A stretch of 15,108 bases of DNA from CAYRPN01 sp964426135 (GTDB lineage: Bacteria > Planctomycetota > Phycisphaerae > Phycisphaerales > Phycisphaeraceae). Shown in pieces: positions 6,323 through 15,108 of the stretch. A program made the translations under genes and the position numbers. A model generated the notes under the pieces. The model saw nothing but the letters and a program-made list of their open reading frames with translations, searched no databases and was not told where the DNA came from. The DNA lies in assembly GCA_964426135.1 (NCBI GenBank), contig CAYRPN010000139.1, positions 1 through 15,108 of the forward strand. Reading direction: 5' to 3'. The first letter of the stretch is position 1, and every line of letters starts with the position of its first letter.

Positions 6323-7948
6323 ATGCCGACGCGAAGCCATCTCGTCGCCTTCATCCTGGCGCTGTGTCTTGGCGCCCTGGTGCGGGCGGACGACGCGCCG
6401 CAGTCCGCGCCGCCCGAACCTATTCCCGGCGTCCCCCACCTGAGTCCGACCGAAACCGTGCCCTTGCTGCCGGGTGAGCCGCAAGGTGCTTTTTACTCCG
6501 GCAGCGTCATCGATGACATGATTGCCGTCTCGCCGCGAGGCGATGTCGCGCTCGTCGTTCAATATCACGACACGATCGATCTATGGACGCTTTCCGTCTG
6601 GCACTGGCGCTACTGGCTCGGCGCGCTGGCGGCGCTGTCGCTGCTGCTGGGCCTGTGGCTTATGCGCAGAGTGTTGCGACGCCGGCGTGAAGCCGGGCGG
6701 CCGTATTGCCGACGCTGCAACTACGACCTCACCGGCAACACGAGCGCAACCTGCTCCGAATGCGGCAGCGTCGTCGCCGGGCGCGGCACGATCATCGGAC
6801 GCCCGTTGCGGCGAAGGTTGCTGCCTGCACTCGCGCTGATCCTGCTGCTGCCCGCCGCTTCCGCGGTGAGCTGGTTCATTGAGTTGGACATCACTTCGGC
6901 CGAGTCGTGGTTCTACTGGCCCAGCGATGCGCTGCACGACTGGCTACAGGAGCGTCATCAAGGTGAACTGCCGGAATGGGTCGCGCGAGGGGCGACGACT
7001 CGATTGCACGTCCACCAGTACGACCTGCACACGGGCAAGGTCGGCAACCTGATCGCGGACTTCGGCGTCAACATGTCGATGGTGTCGGCCGTGGTTTCAC
7101 CGGATGGCACGCGGGCATTCGTGACCAATAGTGAAGCCGGCGTCGAATGGGATTTTGCGGAAGCGCGAATCGTGCAGAAGATCGCCGCACCACCTGAGCC
7201 GGAGAACGAAGCCCTGTGCGACTTCGGCGTCACCCTGCGCGCCGCCTACGTCGCGCCGCGACGCGTTCAAACCTCATTTTTCAAAGCCATGGAGTGGGAT
7301 CTGGAAAAAGGCGAGGCTCGCTGGCTGTTTCCGACGGCGGAGGAGCTCGCCGCCGGTTCGGAGCATGGATTTACGGGCGAACCGCCCGAACTGGCGGCAG
7401 GCCTCAAGCCCTATTCCGTGAGCACCTTCGAGCGATATGCTCGAACCGTCGCCCGTGTCTGGGACCGATCCGGAAAAATGGTGCGCGAGTTCTCGGTGCC
7501 CGGCGCGACACCGGCTGGAAAAGAGCCGCGCATTCCCCTGAGCCATCACCTCTGCGACGACGGCCTGACCGTGTGGTTTGCGTTTCTTTCGACTGACGAC
7601 TCCGCCTGCTGGCTTGAAGCTTGGGATGTGGAGAAAGGAACGCTGACCAAGTCCTGCATGCTGTCCCCGCTTCCGACGGATGACAAGACGATTTTCGGCT
7701 GCACGGTTGTCATCCAAGGTCGCTACCTGTTCATCGAATACATCGGGTTCGGCGGCATCGGCATCTATGACACCGAATCGGTACGCCGGGTCGGCGACCT
7801 GGTCATCCCGCCGTCCGTGGCCGTCGAAAGCATCACGGTATCGCTCGCGCTCGATTCCCTCGTCGTGATCGCGAAGAACTATGAGATCGATCCGGTTCAG
7901 GAGCAGGCAATGCATTACGATTTGTCGCCGCTGAAACTGCGGCGATAG
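6323..7948 (+). CDS. Membrane protein with zinc ribbon and probable beta-propeller
   Basis: A 541-residue protein of unknown function. It starts with a Sec signal peptide (MPTRSHLVAFILALCLGALVRA, 1-22), then a short exported stretch, a membrane segment (about 96-114), a basic loop holding a zinc ribbon with C129, C132, C144 and C147 (CxxC-x11-CxxC), a second membrane segment (about 165-185), and a large C-terminal domain (190-541). That domain has WD40/YVTN-like blades such as VVSPDGTRAFVTNSEAG and GIYDTESVRRVGDLV. Topology suggests a cytoplasmic ribbon and an exported propeller. Similar CxxC-NYDL ribbons in membrane proteins are frequent in Phycisphaerae. I chose 6323 because it gives the signal peptide; an upstream in-frame ATG (6152) would overlap the CPBP gene and add 57 atypical residues. 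TACAAT at 6305-6310 may be a -10 element. Confidence 0.8.
   Translation: MPTRSHLVAFILALCLGALVRADDAPQSAPPEPIPGVPHLSPTETVPLLPGEPQGAFYSGSVIDDMIAVSPRGDVALVVQYHDTIDLWTLSVWHWRYWLGALAALSLLLGLWLMRRVLRRRREAGRPYCRRCNYDLTGNTSATCSECGSVVAGRGTIIGRPLRRRLLPALALILLLPAASAVSWFIELDITSAESWFYWPSDALHDWLQERHQGELPEWVARGATTRLHVHQYDLHTGKVGNLIADFGVNMSMVSAVVSPDGTRAFVTNSEAGVEWDFAEARIVQKIAAPPEPENEALCDFGVTLRAAYVAPRRVQTSFFKAMEWDLEKGEARWLFPTAEELAAGSEHGFTGEPPELAAGLKPYSVSTFERYARTVARVWDRSGKMVREFSVPGATPAGKEPRIPLSHHLCDDGLTVWFAFLSTDDSACWLEAWDVEKGTLTKSCMLSPLPTDDKTIFGCTVVIQGRYLFIEYIGFGGIGIYDTESVRRVGDLVIPPSVAVESITVSLALDSLVVIAKNYEIDPVQEQAMHYDLSPLKLRR
7925..7945 (+). terminator. Weak hairpin at the 3' end of the zinc-ribbon gene
   Basis: TCGCCGC, loop TGAAACT, GCGGCGA: a 7-bp stem overlapping the last codons and ending just before the stop. 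There is only a short CTTTG afterwards, no real T tract. It is the only candidate terminator in the 61-bp convergent gap to the toxin gene. Confidence 0.25.
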
Positions 7949-8009
7949 CTTTGAAGTGTGATCCGGGCCGAGGTTACGCTCCTTCCACGAGTGCTGGTTC
8001 ACCTTCTCG

Positions 8010-8270
8010 CTATTCATATACGTCGCTTCGCTTGGCTATCGTGATCACAAACACGGTCACCGCTCGGTCATCGATGGTGTAGACCACGCGCAGATCGCCA
8101 AGACGGTAACGGTACGATCCTGCAAAATGTCCCTTCAACGCTTTGACGTTGTTCCCCGTTCGCGGATTTCTTTCCAGGGATTCGAAGCACCGCGCCAGCT
8201 TCCTCAAGACGGCCTTGTCGCACCGTTCGTAAAATCGCTGCGCTTCCCGCGATAACTCCACCTTATACAT
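8010..8270 (-). CDS. RelE/ParE family toxin
   Basis: An 86-residue small basic protein with the RelE/ParE fold signature: an N-terminal strand and helices (MYKVELSREAQRFYERC, then LARCFESLERNPR), then the typical KALKGHFAGSYRYRLGDLR and VVYTIDD strand pair, and a C-terminal VFVITIAKRSDVYE. Such toxins either cleave mRNA on the ribosome or poison gyrase; the sequence does not decide which, though the GSYRYRLGDLRVVY-type core and RSDVY end fit the RelE-like mRNA interferase side. The ATG lies inside the end of the antitoxin gene (8-bp overlap), with AAGGTG seven bases upstream, so it is translationally coupled to its antitoxin. Confidence 0.9.
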   Translation of the reverse strand: MYKVELSREAQRFYERCDKAVLRKLARCFESLERNPRTGNNVKALKGHFAGSYRYRLGDLRVVYTIDDRAVTVFVITIAKRSDVYE

Positions 8271-8493
8271 CGGATCGCACCTTGCGCCACGGCTTCGTGC
8301 GCCCGGCCTTGATGTCCCGCATTCCGCGGGCGAAAGAGGCCGCGAACCCGGGGATGGTCAGCAACTCCAGCGTGGCCGCATCGACCGTGCGATCCCGGAC
8401 AACCGCCAGAAACTCCGACACCACGCGCAGCTGCGCCGCCGACAGGCCGTCGATCAATGCCTTGGCTTCTTGTCTCAATGCCACAGTACTCAT
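8263..8493 (-). CDS. Antitoxin of the RelE/ParE-type module
   Basis: A 76-residue protein directly upstream of and overlapping the toxin by 8 bases, the classic type II order of antitoxin then toxin. The N-terminal part (1-32) is helical (ALRQEAKALIDGLSAAQLRVVSEFLAVVRD) and the C-terminal part (IPGFAASFARGMRDIKAGRTKPWRKVRSDV) would be the toxin-binding stretch. No clear helix-turn-helix or ribbon-helix-helix motif is visible, so autoregulation by DNA binding is not shown. Assignment is mainly from context and a family resemblance to short RelB-like partners. No Shine-Dalgarno sequence precedes the ATG; see the promoter entry. Confidence 0.82.
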   Translation of the reverse strand: MSTVALRQEAKALIDGLSAAQLRVVSEFLAVVRDRTVDAATLELLTIPGFAASFARGMRDIKAGRTKPWRKVRSDV

Positions 8494-8499
8494 GGCAGC

Positions 8500-8527
8500 A
8501 TTTTATCCCCGATGTGCGACGATTCAA
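8500..8527 (-). promoter_or_regulatory. Candidate sigma-70-like promoter of the toxin-antitoxin pair
   Basis: On the minus strand TTGAAT (8522-8527) and TAAAAT (8500-8505) are spaced 16 bases apart, four and five matches to the consensus hexamers. The -10 ends six bases before the antitoxin ATG, so transcription would start at or next to the start codon, giving a leaderless mRNA. This agrees with the absence of a ribosome-binding site. Support is by pattern only. Confidence 0.4.
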
Positions 8528-8662
8528 TCTCGATGGCGGTGCGGGCAGTGCGTCCACGCACTACCGACGCGCGACACCTTATGCGGGTCGAACTCGCCTC
8601 CTCTTAGGGGCGGGTTAGATTCTGATCCTGCAACTTCTACGCGCGGCGCATAGAAGTTCTTA
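8528..8662. other. Hairpin-rich non-coding stretch
   Basis: No credible gene is seen. Three stem-loops occur in 110 bases: AGTGCGT, loop CC, ACGCACT (8547-8562); AACTCGCCTC with GGGGCGGGTT (8591-8616), ten pairs including two G-U; and AACTTCTA, 11-base loop, TAGAAGTT (8632-8658), 8 bp perfect. None has a good T tract. They may be a structured repeat or a non-coding RNA; nothing in the window repeats them. Confidence 0.45.
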
Positions 8663-8663
8663 T

Positions 8664-8698
8664 CCCTCTACCCTTGGCCCTCTACCCTTAGCCCTTCC
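8664..8698. repeat. Degenerate 7-bp tandem repeat (CCCTCTA unit)
   Basis: Five heptads in register: CCCTCTA, CCCTTGG, CCCTCTA, CCCTTAG, CCCTTCC. The alternation also gives a 14-bp period. It lies in the gene-free region between the toxin-antitoxin pair and the DUF1501 gene. Confidence 0.75.
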
Positions 8699-8771
8699 GG
8701 CTTGGCCGGCTTAGGGGAGAGGCAGGCGCACCGCCTCGTGTTGTCTGCGCATGAAATGAAGCCTCAGGCGA

Positions 8772-8795
8772 GTAGAGTGGGCACTGCCTACCACG
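8772..8795 (+). repeat. GTAG-headed palindrome, single copy
   Basis: GTAG, then AGTGGGCA-C-TGCCTACC and ACG. It differs at two of 24 positions from the right-hand copy at 10778-10801 (read on the minus strand) and at three from the left-hand copy at 10735-10758. The structure, a GTAG tetranucleotide at the foot of a palindrome, is that of REP elements. Confidence 0.75.
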
Positions 8796-9212
8796 GGCGC
8801 GAGACGGCACCCGATAAGCGATTGACGATTCGTAGGCGCTGCGGATGTGTGACTCCGCGCGGATCGTCGCATCATCAGGCCGTGGAGGGCGGTGCCCCAC
8901 CCCACGCCAAGCGGGGCCGTAACCTTGCGCGAGGTCGGTCAATGTAAGGTAGTGACTGCCGACGACCCGCTCGCGGGGTCGCGTTGTTCTTTGACATGCT
9001 TTCTCTCGCCAACTCGGCAGGGGTAGCCGGAAAAGAGTGGCCGGAAAGTGTCCTACCTTTCTGGCAGTCGTTTCGACAAGTGTCGAAATGTGCTGGAGTT
9101 AAGCCGCAAAACGAGGGGGTGGGGGTCACGTGGCCGGCCACTTTTCTCCGGTGGCGCGGCGGCGGCGACGCGTTCGGCTTCTCCTCTCCGTCATGGCGCG
9201 GCGGGGCCAGGG
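8796..9212. other. Gene-free stretch with operator-like palindromes
   Basis: No credible gene. CGACCC/GGGTCG (8963-8981) forms a stem followed on the plus strand by CGTTGTTCTTTG, terminator-like but with no upstream plus-strand gene. CCGG-headed arms at 9027-9044 and 9134-9151 are inverted copies (16 of 18 match) 89 bases apart. Between them lies an 18-base near-perfect palindrome, TTTCGACA-AG-TGTCGAAA (9071-9088). The stretch follows the DUF1501 stop on the minus strand, and no strong T-tailed terminator for that gene is seen. Confidence 0.5.
9071..9088. promoter_or_regulatory. Operator-like palindrome TTTCGACA-AG-TGTCGAAA
   Basis: An 8-bp perfect inverted repeat with a 2-base centre, the size and symmetry of a dimeric regulator site. 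The loop is too short for a good RNA hairpin, which favours DNA recognition. No promoter or gene start is close, so a regulatory role is unproven; it could be the centre of a decayed mobile element, given the inverted arms at 9027 and 9134. Confidence 0.3.
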
Positions 9213-10724
9213 TCAAGCGATGATCGGCTTGATCACATGCCCGTGCACATCCGTCAGCCGGCGGTCGATGCCGTTGTGGCGATAGGTGAGCCGTTCGTGG
9301 TCGATGCCGAGCTGGTGCAGAATCGTCGCGTGGATGTCGTAGCAGTAGGTTGGGTTGGCCGGCTCGGCGGGTTTGTAGGACCACTCGTCGCTGGGGCCGT
9401 AGGTCGTGCCGCCCTTGATGCCGCCGCCTGCGAGCCAGTTGGTGAAGACGAAGGGATTGTGGTCGCGGCCCTTGCTGCCCTGCGAACACGGCATGCGGCC
9501 GAACTCGGTGGTCCACATGACGATGGTGTCTTCGAGCATGCCGCGCTGCTTCAGGTCCTTGATGAGCGCGGCCGCACCGGTGGCGACGCCCAGGCCCAGC
9601 GGCCAGTGATCGCGGGCGAGATCCTCGTGGCTGTCCCAGTTGCGGCGCGGGAAGCCGTTGTCCGCGCCGCTCCAGATTTGCACGAAGCGCACGCCGCGCT
9701 CCAGCAGGCGGCGGGCGACGAGGCAGTTGCGGCCGAAGTAGCGGATTTCTTCACCGGGATCCATCGGGCCGTCGTAGCCGGTGTTCTTGGTGTTCAGGCC
9801 GTACATGTCCTGAATGTGCTGCGGCTCCTTGGAGACATCGAGCACTTCCGGGGCGGAGAGCTGCATGCGGGCGGCCATTTCGTAGGAGCGGATGCGGGCG
9901 TCGAGGCGGGAATCGCCCTCGCGGCCCAGCGCGTGCTGGCGGTTGAGCTTCTCCAGCGCGGCGAGCGTTTCCTTCTCGCTCTCGTTCTTGACGAAGCTGC
10001 CCTGCGGAGGAAAGAGGTCGGCGATGGGCGTGGGCGAGTTGACGCGGATCATCGTGCCTTGATGTTCCGCGGGGAGGAAGCCGGCGGACCAGTTGCGCGG
10101 GCCGTTGGGCGAGAAGCCGCGCGGATCAGGCAGGACGACGAAGGTGGGCAGGTTGTCGGTCTCGCAGCCCAGGGCGTAGCTGACCCACGCGCCCATGCCG
10201 GGGAATCCGGGCAGGATGAATCCGGTGGCCTGCATGAAGGTGGCGGGTCCGTGGACGTTGGACTTGCTGACCATGTTGTGCACGAAGGCCATATCATCGA
10301 CGCACTGGCCCAGGGGCGCGACGCAGTCGTTGATGTACTTGCCGCACTGGCCGTAGCGTCGCCAGGGCCAGGGCGTGGCGAGGGTGCTGCCGGGCGAGGA
10401 TTGGAAGAGTTCGACCTTTTCGCCGGGGTCCCATTTCTTGCCGTGATCCTGGATGAGCCTGGGCTTGTAGTCGAAGGTATCGCACTGGCTGGCGGCGCCG
10501 GACATGTAGAGTTGGACGACGCGCTTGGCCTTGGCGGGCAGGTGCAGGTGGCCGGTGAGCTTGCCGGGGATGGCCGCCGAGCCGGGCAAACTGGCCGGCG
10601 CGGCGTGCGCGTTACTGAGCATGCTGGCCAGCGCGATGCCGCCCAGGCCGCCGCCGGAGTGGAAGAGGAAGTCGCGGCGGGAGGTGTTGGGGGTGGGGCG
10701 AGTGATGAATGGGTGCGGCGTCAT
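9213..10724 (-). CDS. DUF1501 protein, Tat-exported
   Basis: A 503-residue protein of the DUF1501 family, abundant in planctomycetes, with a fold related to alkaline phosphatase/sulfatase; its reaction is not established. A twin-arginine signal is clear: S-R16-R17-D-F-L-F followed by GGGLGGIALASML, so it should be exported folded. Family stretches include MSGAASQCDTFDYKP, the GCET-type core, VRFVQIWSGADNG, ARDHWPLG and near the C-terminus EFGRMPCSQGSKGRDHNP, then TNWLAGGGIKGGTTYG. I place the start at 10724, not at the upstream in-frame ATG at 10796, because the extra 24 residues would be coded by an intergenic REP-like repeat and would bury the Tat motif. The cytochrome/DUF1553 gene lies directly upstream on the same strand; such pairs recur in planctomycetes and probably act together in the cell envelope. 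Confidence 0.95.
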   Translation of the reverse strand: MTPHPFITRPTPNTSRRDFLFHSGGGLGGIALASMLSNAHAAPASLPGSAAIPGKLTGHLHLPAKAKRVVQLYMSGAASQCDTFDYKPRLIQDHGKKWDPGEKVELFQSSPGSTLATPWPWRRYGQCGKYINDCVAPLGQCVDDMAFVHNMVSKSNVHGPATFMQATGFILPGFPGMGAWVSYALGCETDNLPTFVVLPDPRGFSPNGPRNWSAGFLPAEHQGTMIRVNSPTPIADLFPPQGSFVKNESEKETLAALEKLNRQHALGREGDSRLDARIRSYEMAARMQLSAPEVLDVSKEPQHIQDMYGLNTKNTGYDGPMDPGEEIRYFGRNCLVARRLLERGVRFVQIWSGADNGFPRRNWDSHEDLARDHWPLGLGVATGAAALIKDLKQRGMLEDTIVMWTTEFGRMPCSQGSKGRDHNPFVFTNWLAGGGIKGGTTYGPSDEWSYKPAEPANPTYCYDIHATILHQLGIDHERLTYRHNGIDRRLTDVHGHVIKPIIA

Positions 10725-10734
10725 GGTGGCTCTT

Positions 10735-10801
10735 GTAGGGTGGGCATTGCCCACCACGGATGTCATGCAAGGTTGATCGTGGTGGGCAGTGCCCACCCTA
10801 C
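10735..10801. repeat. REPIN-like pair of GTAG palindromes
   Basis: The left copy (10735-10758) is GTAG, then GGTGGGCA-T-TGCCCACC, then ACG. The right copy (10778-10801) is its reverse complement with one difference in 24 and ends in CTAC. They face each other across 19 bases, so the whole can fold into a long hairpin. A GTAG foot and head-to-head pairing are the hallmarks of REP doublets (REPINs) moved by RAYT/IS200-like transposases. It fills the 125-bp gap between the DUF1553 and DUF1501 genes. Confidence 0.8.
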
Positions 10802-10805
10802 GTCT

Positions 10806-10834
10806 CGTCGGGCCGAATACGGCCCGGCTCGCTG
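10806..10834 (+). repeat. 29-bp dispersed repeat, copy 2
   Basis: It matches 5041-5069 at 27 of 29 positions in the same orientation. It sits beside the REPIN-like pair. Its last ten bases start a perfect 14-bp tandem duplication (CGGCTCGCTGGTCA at 10825-10838 and 10839-10852), whose second copy ends on the stop codon of the DUF1553 gene. Confidence 0.8.
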
Positions 10835-10849
10835 GTCACGGCTCGCTGG

Positions 10850-13936
<3,087 letters not shown>

Positions 13937-13970
13937 AAGAGTTCACCTGTCGGACGGGAACGGGGAGCTT

Positions 13971-14005
13971 CGAGCCGTCAGCTTTCAGCTATCAGCCTTC
14001 AGCTA
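13971..14005. repeat. Degenerate 7-bp tandem repeat (TCAGCTA unit)
   Basis: Heptads in register: CGAGCCG, TCAGCTT, TCAGCTA, TCAGCCT, TCAGCTA. It lies 35 bases upstream of the DUF1553 start. Part of it (13979-13997) is complementary at 16 of 19 positions to 14122-14140 in the other heptad tract of this gap. Confidence 0.8.
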
Positions 14006-14052
14006 TGAACCACGAGGCGCTTTCGATGAGTCGTGAGCATGTTGCTGCCTCG

Positions 14053-14082
14053 CGCGGGCCGCCGCCGAGCCTTTGGCCCGCG
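14053..14082. repeat. GC hairpin followed by GCTAAAC
   Basis: CGCGGGCC, 14-base loop, GGCCCGCG: an 8-bp perfect stem followed directly by GCTAAAC. Similar ends follow the hairpins at 31-48 and 1640-1720. It lies midway between the two heptad tracts in the gap between the pseudopilin and DUF1553 genes, which contains no gene. Confidence 0.6.
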
Positions 14083-14123
14083 GCTAAACGAAAGCCCGAA
14101 AAACAGACCGCGCGTTTTCGTGG

Positions 14124-14179
14124 CTGACGGCTGAAAGCTTCAAACTAACGGCTAACGGCTGACGGCTCTCGGCTCACCC
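14124..14179. repeat. Degenerate 7-bp tandem repeat (CTAACGG unit)
   Basis: Eight heptads in register: CTGACGG, CTGAAAG, CTTCAAA, CTAACGG, CTAACGG, CTGACGG, CTCTCGG, CTCACCC. The tract ends one base before the stop codon of the pseudopilin gene (14181-14183 on the minus strand). It has no terminator-like T run. Confidence 0.85.
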
Positions 14180-14180
14180 C

Positions 14181-14912
14181 TCAAAACGGGTCGTAATAAA
14201 ACCACCAGCCGCCCATATCAGCGCCGAGCTTCACCTTGTCATTCTTGAATGCCTTGACGTCTCCGGTCTCGAAGAGCATGTTCACATCGGTCGGCTGTCC
14301 GTCGCCGCCGATGTGGCTGGAGAACGGCACGGTCGGGCTGTACCACCAGTTCGTCGACTTACTCTGCTGCTTCATGTCGATGAGAATCGGGGCGTAGTTG
14401 AACTTGCCACCCATCTTCTTCTTGGAGACCCAGGAATTGCCCTTGCCGGCTTCGGCGAACGTGTAGTTGATGTTCGTCGGCGTGCGGAACGGAATGTAGA
14501 AATAGCCGATCAGTCCGCCGCCCAGCCCGACATCGTTGATCTGATGCCATTTCTGAGTCGGACAGTTCAACAGGTCGAGTTCGTCGGTCTTGGCGCGACT
14601 GGACAGCGGCTCCAGATACTCGCGGAAGAACCGCTGGACCACGGAGCTGTTCCAGCTCACATGCTGGCCGCCCACGACCAGGTCGGCGGTGACATTGGTG
14701 TTTCGATTGTCCGGGAAGCAGCCGACGTTGCCGCTGGCGTAACTGGCAAGCCCGACGCCCCACGCCTTCATGTGCGTTGCGCACATGGTCAGTTGCGTCT
14801 GATGCCGCGTGCGCGACAGCGCTGGCAGCAGCATGCCAATGAGCAGCACAATGACCGCCACGACAAGCAGCATCTCGACCAGGGTGAACGCGCAGCGGCG
14901 AGCGGTGTGCAT
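14181..14912 (-). CDS. Pseudopilin-like protein with prepilin leader
   Basis: A 243-residue protein with an N-terminal prepilin cleavage/methylation motif: a short basic leader (MHTARRCA), then FTLVEMLLVVAVIVLLIGMLLPALSRTR. Cleavage by prepilin peptidase would fall between A8 and F9, leaving Phe at +1 and the conserved Glu (E13) at +5. The residue at -1 is Ala instead of the usual Gly. The C-terminal domain has family-like features (YASGNVGCFPDNR near 55-67, WWFYYDPF at the end) of the planctomycete type II secretion-like major protein group, which are numerous per genome; their role in secretion or surface structures is unproven. GAGG lies eight bases before the ATG. It precedes the DUF1553 gene on the same strand, separated by a 244-bp repeat-filled gap, so it is probably a separate unit. 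Confidence 0.88.
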   Translation of the reverse strand: MHTARRCAFTLVEMLLVVAVIVLLIGMLLPALSRTRHQTQLTMCATHMKAWGVGLASYASGNVGCFPDNRNTNVTADLVVGGQHVSWNSSVVQRFFREYLEPLSSRAKTDELDLLNCPTQKWHQINDVGLGGGLIGYFYIPFRTPTNINYTFAEAGKGNSWVSKKKMGGKFNYAPILIDMKQQSKSTNWWYSPTVPFSSHIGGDGQPTDVNMLFETGDVKAFKNDKVKLGADMGGWWFYYDPF

Positions 14913-14981
14913 AGCGTCGGCCTCGTCATCGTCGGATCAAGTGGAAGGCTTGCCCGCGACGATGTGACGGAGGCATGACCT

Positions 14982-15011
14982 ATGATAGCCTCAACGCGGA
15001 TGATTACCCAA
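14982..15011 (-). promoter_or_regulatory. Possible promoter of the pseudopilin gene
   Basis: On the minus strand TTGGGT (15006-15011) and TATCAT (14982-14987) are 18 bases apart. The -10 has five matches, the -35 only three. It would give a leader of about 62-65 bases before the ATG at 14912. Pattern only. Confidence 0.25.
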
Positions 15012-15037
15012 GGTGAACCGGCCCCTCGCGTTCAGCT

Positions 15038-15108
15038 GGGTCTGCCAAATTTGCCGGGGACGGTGGATCGGCCCCCTCGCCCCCGGCTCTGCGGGGGAGA
15101 GGGTTGGG
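15038..15108 (+). repeat. Dispersed repeat, copy 3, cut by window end
   Basis: It begins GGGTCTGCCAAA, runs through CGGGGACGGTGGATC and GGCCCCCTC, and forms a stem CCCCCG, loop GCTCTG, CGGGGG (15080-15097) before GAGAGGGTTGGG at the window edge. The first 50 or so bases align with copy 2 (4951-5022 read on the minus strand) with small gaps. The window ends inside it. Confidence 0.7.

Noticed and set aside
8010..8493. A larger defence island around the toxin-antitoxin pair
   Set aside because: Neighbours are an unrelated membrane protein and repeats; no nuclease, methylase, helicase or other defence family is present.
8528..8662. A tRNA, suggested by GGGTCGAACTC resembling a T arm
   Set aside because: No TTC at the T-loop start, no acceptor stem or CCA end, and no D or anticodon arm could be placed.
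8702..8947. Small plus-strand frame of 81 codons in the gene-free region
   Set aside because: Atypical composition, crosses a REP-like palindrome, no ribosome site, no resemblance to a known protein.
10725..10796. A 24-residue upstream extension of the DUF1501 protein
   Set aside because: It would be translated from the REP-like repeat and would push the Tat motif inward; the ATG at 10724 gives a normal Tat signal.

Overview
This 15.1 kb GC-rich window is most likely chromosomal DNA of a planctomycete, perhaps of the Phycisphaerae. The evidence is a planctomycete-type cytochrome c protein (PSCyt1/DUF1549/DUF1553) paired with a Tat-exported DUF1501 protein, a pseudopilin-like protein with a prepilin leader, and a membrane protein carrying a CxxC zinc ribbon of the 'C-x-x-C-N-Y-D-L' style common in that group. 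Assignment rests on recognised families only; no rRNA or tRNA is present.

Layout. Positions 159-2073 (minus): a Rieske ferredoxin-like gene followed by an M20 metallopeptidase, separated by a long imperfect hairpin with a T-rich 3' side that may end the Rieske transcript. Positions 2102-6218 (plus): an unrecognised, probably helical protein, then the two exodeoxyribonuclease VII subunits (xseA, xseB) split by a 344-bp gap packed with inverted repeats, then a CPBP intramembrane protease. Positions 6323-7948 (plus): a two-TM, zinc-ribbon, probably beta-propeller protein. Positions 8010-8493 (minus): a RelE/ParE-like toxin and its antitoxin, with overlapping reading frames and the antitoxin upstream. 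Positions 8494-9212: about 720 bp without a credible gene but rich in hairpins and repeats. Positions 9213-13936 (minus): the cytochrome/DUF1553 gene followed by its DUF1501 partner, most likely one functional unit. Positions 14181-14912 (minus): the pseudopilin-like protein.

The most unusual content is not a gene cluster but a dense, mixed population of small repeats. At least five tracts have a 7-bp period, each with a different unit, lying in gaps and inside one coding region; three abut or come within a few bases of a start or stop codon. A GTAG-headed palindrome occurs three times, twice as a head-to-head pair resembling a REPIN. A third family built around CTCTCCC/GGGAGAG occurs three times, and a 29-bp element occurs twice. 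Several palindromes or minisatellites sit in frame inside genes (2102-3115, xseA, the DUF1553 gene). No transposase that could mobilise them lies in the window.

I found no new defence, biosynthetic or CRISPR system. The genes themselves are mostly ordinary planctomycete housekeeping or lineage-specific genes.
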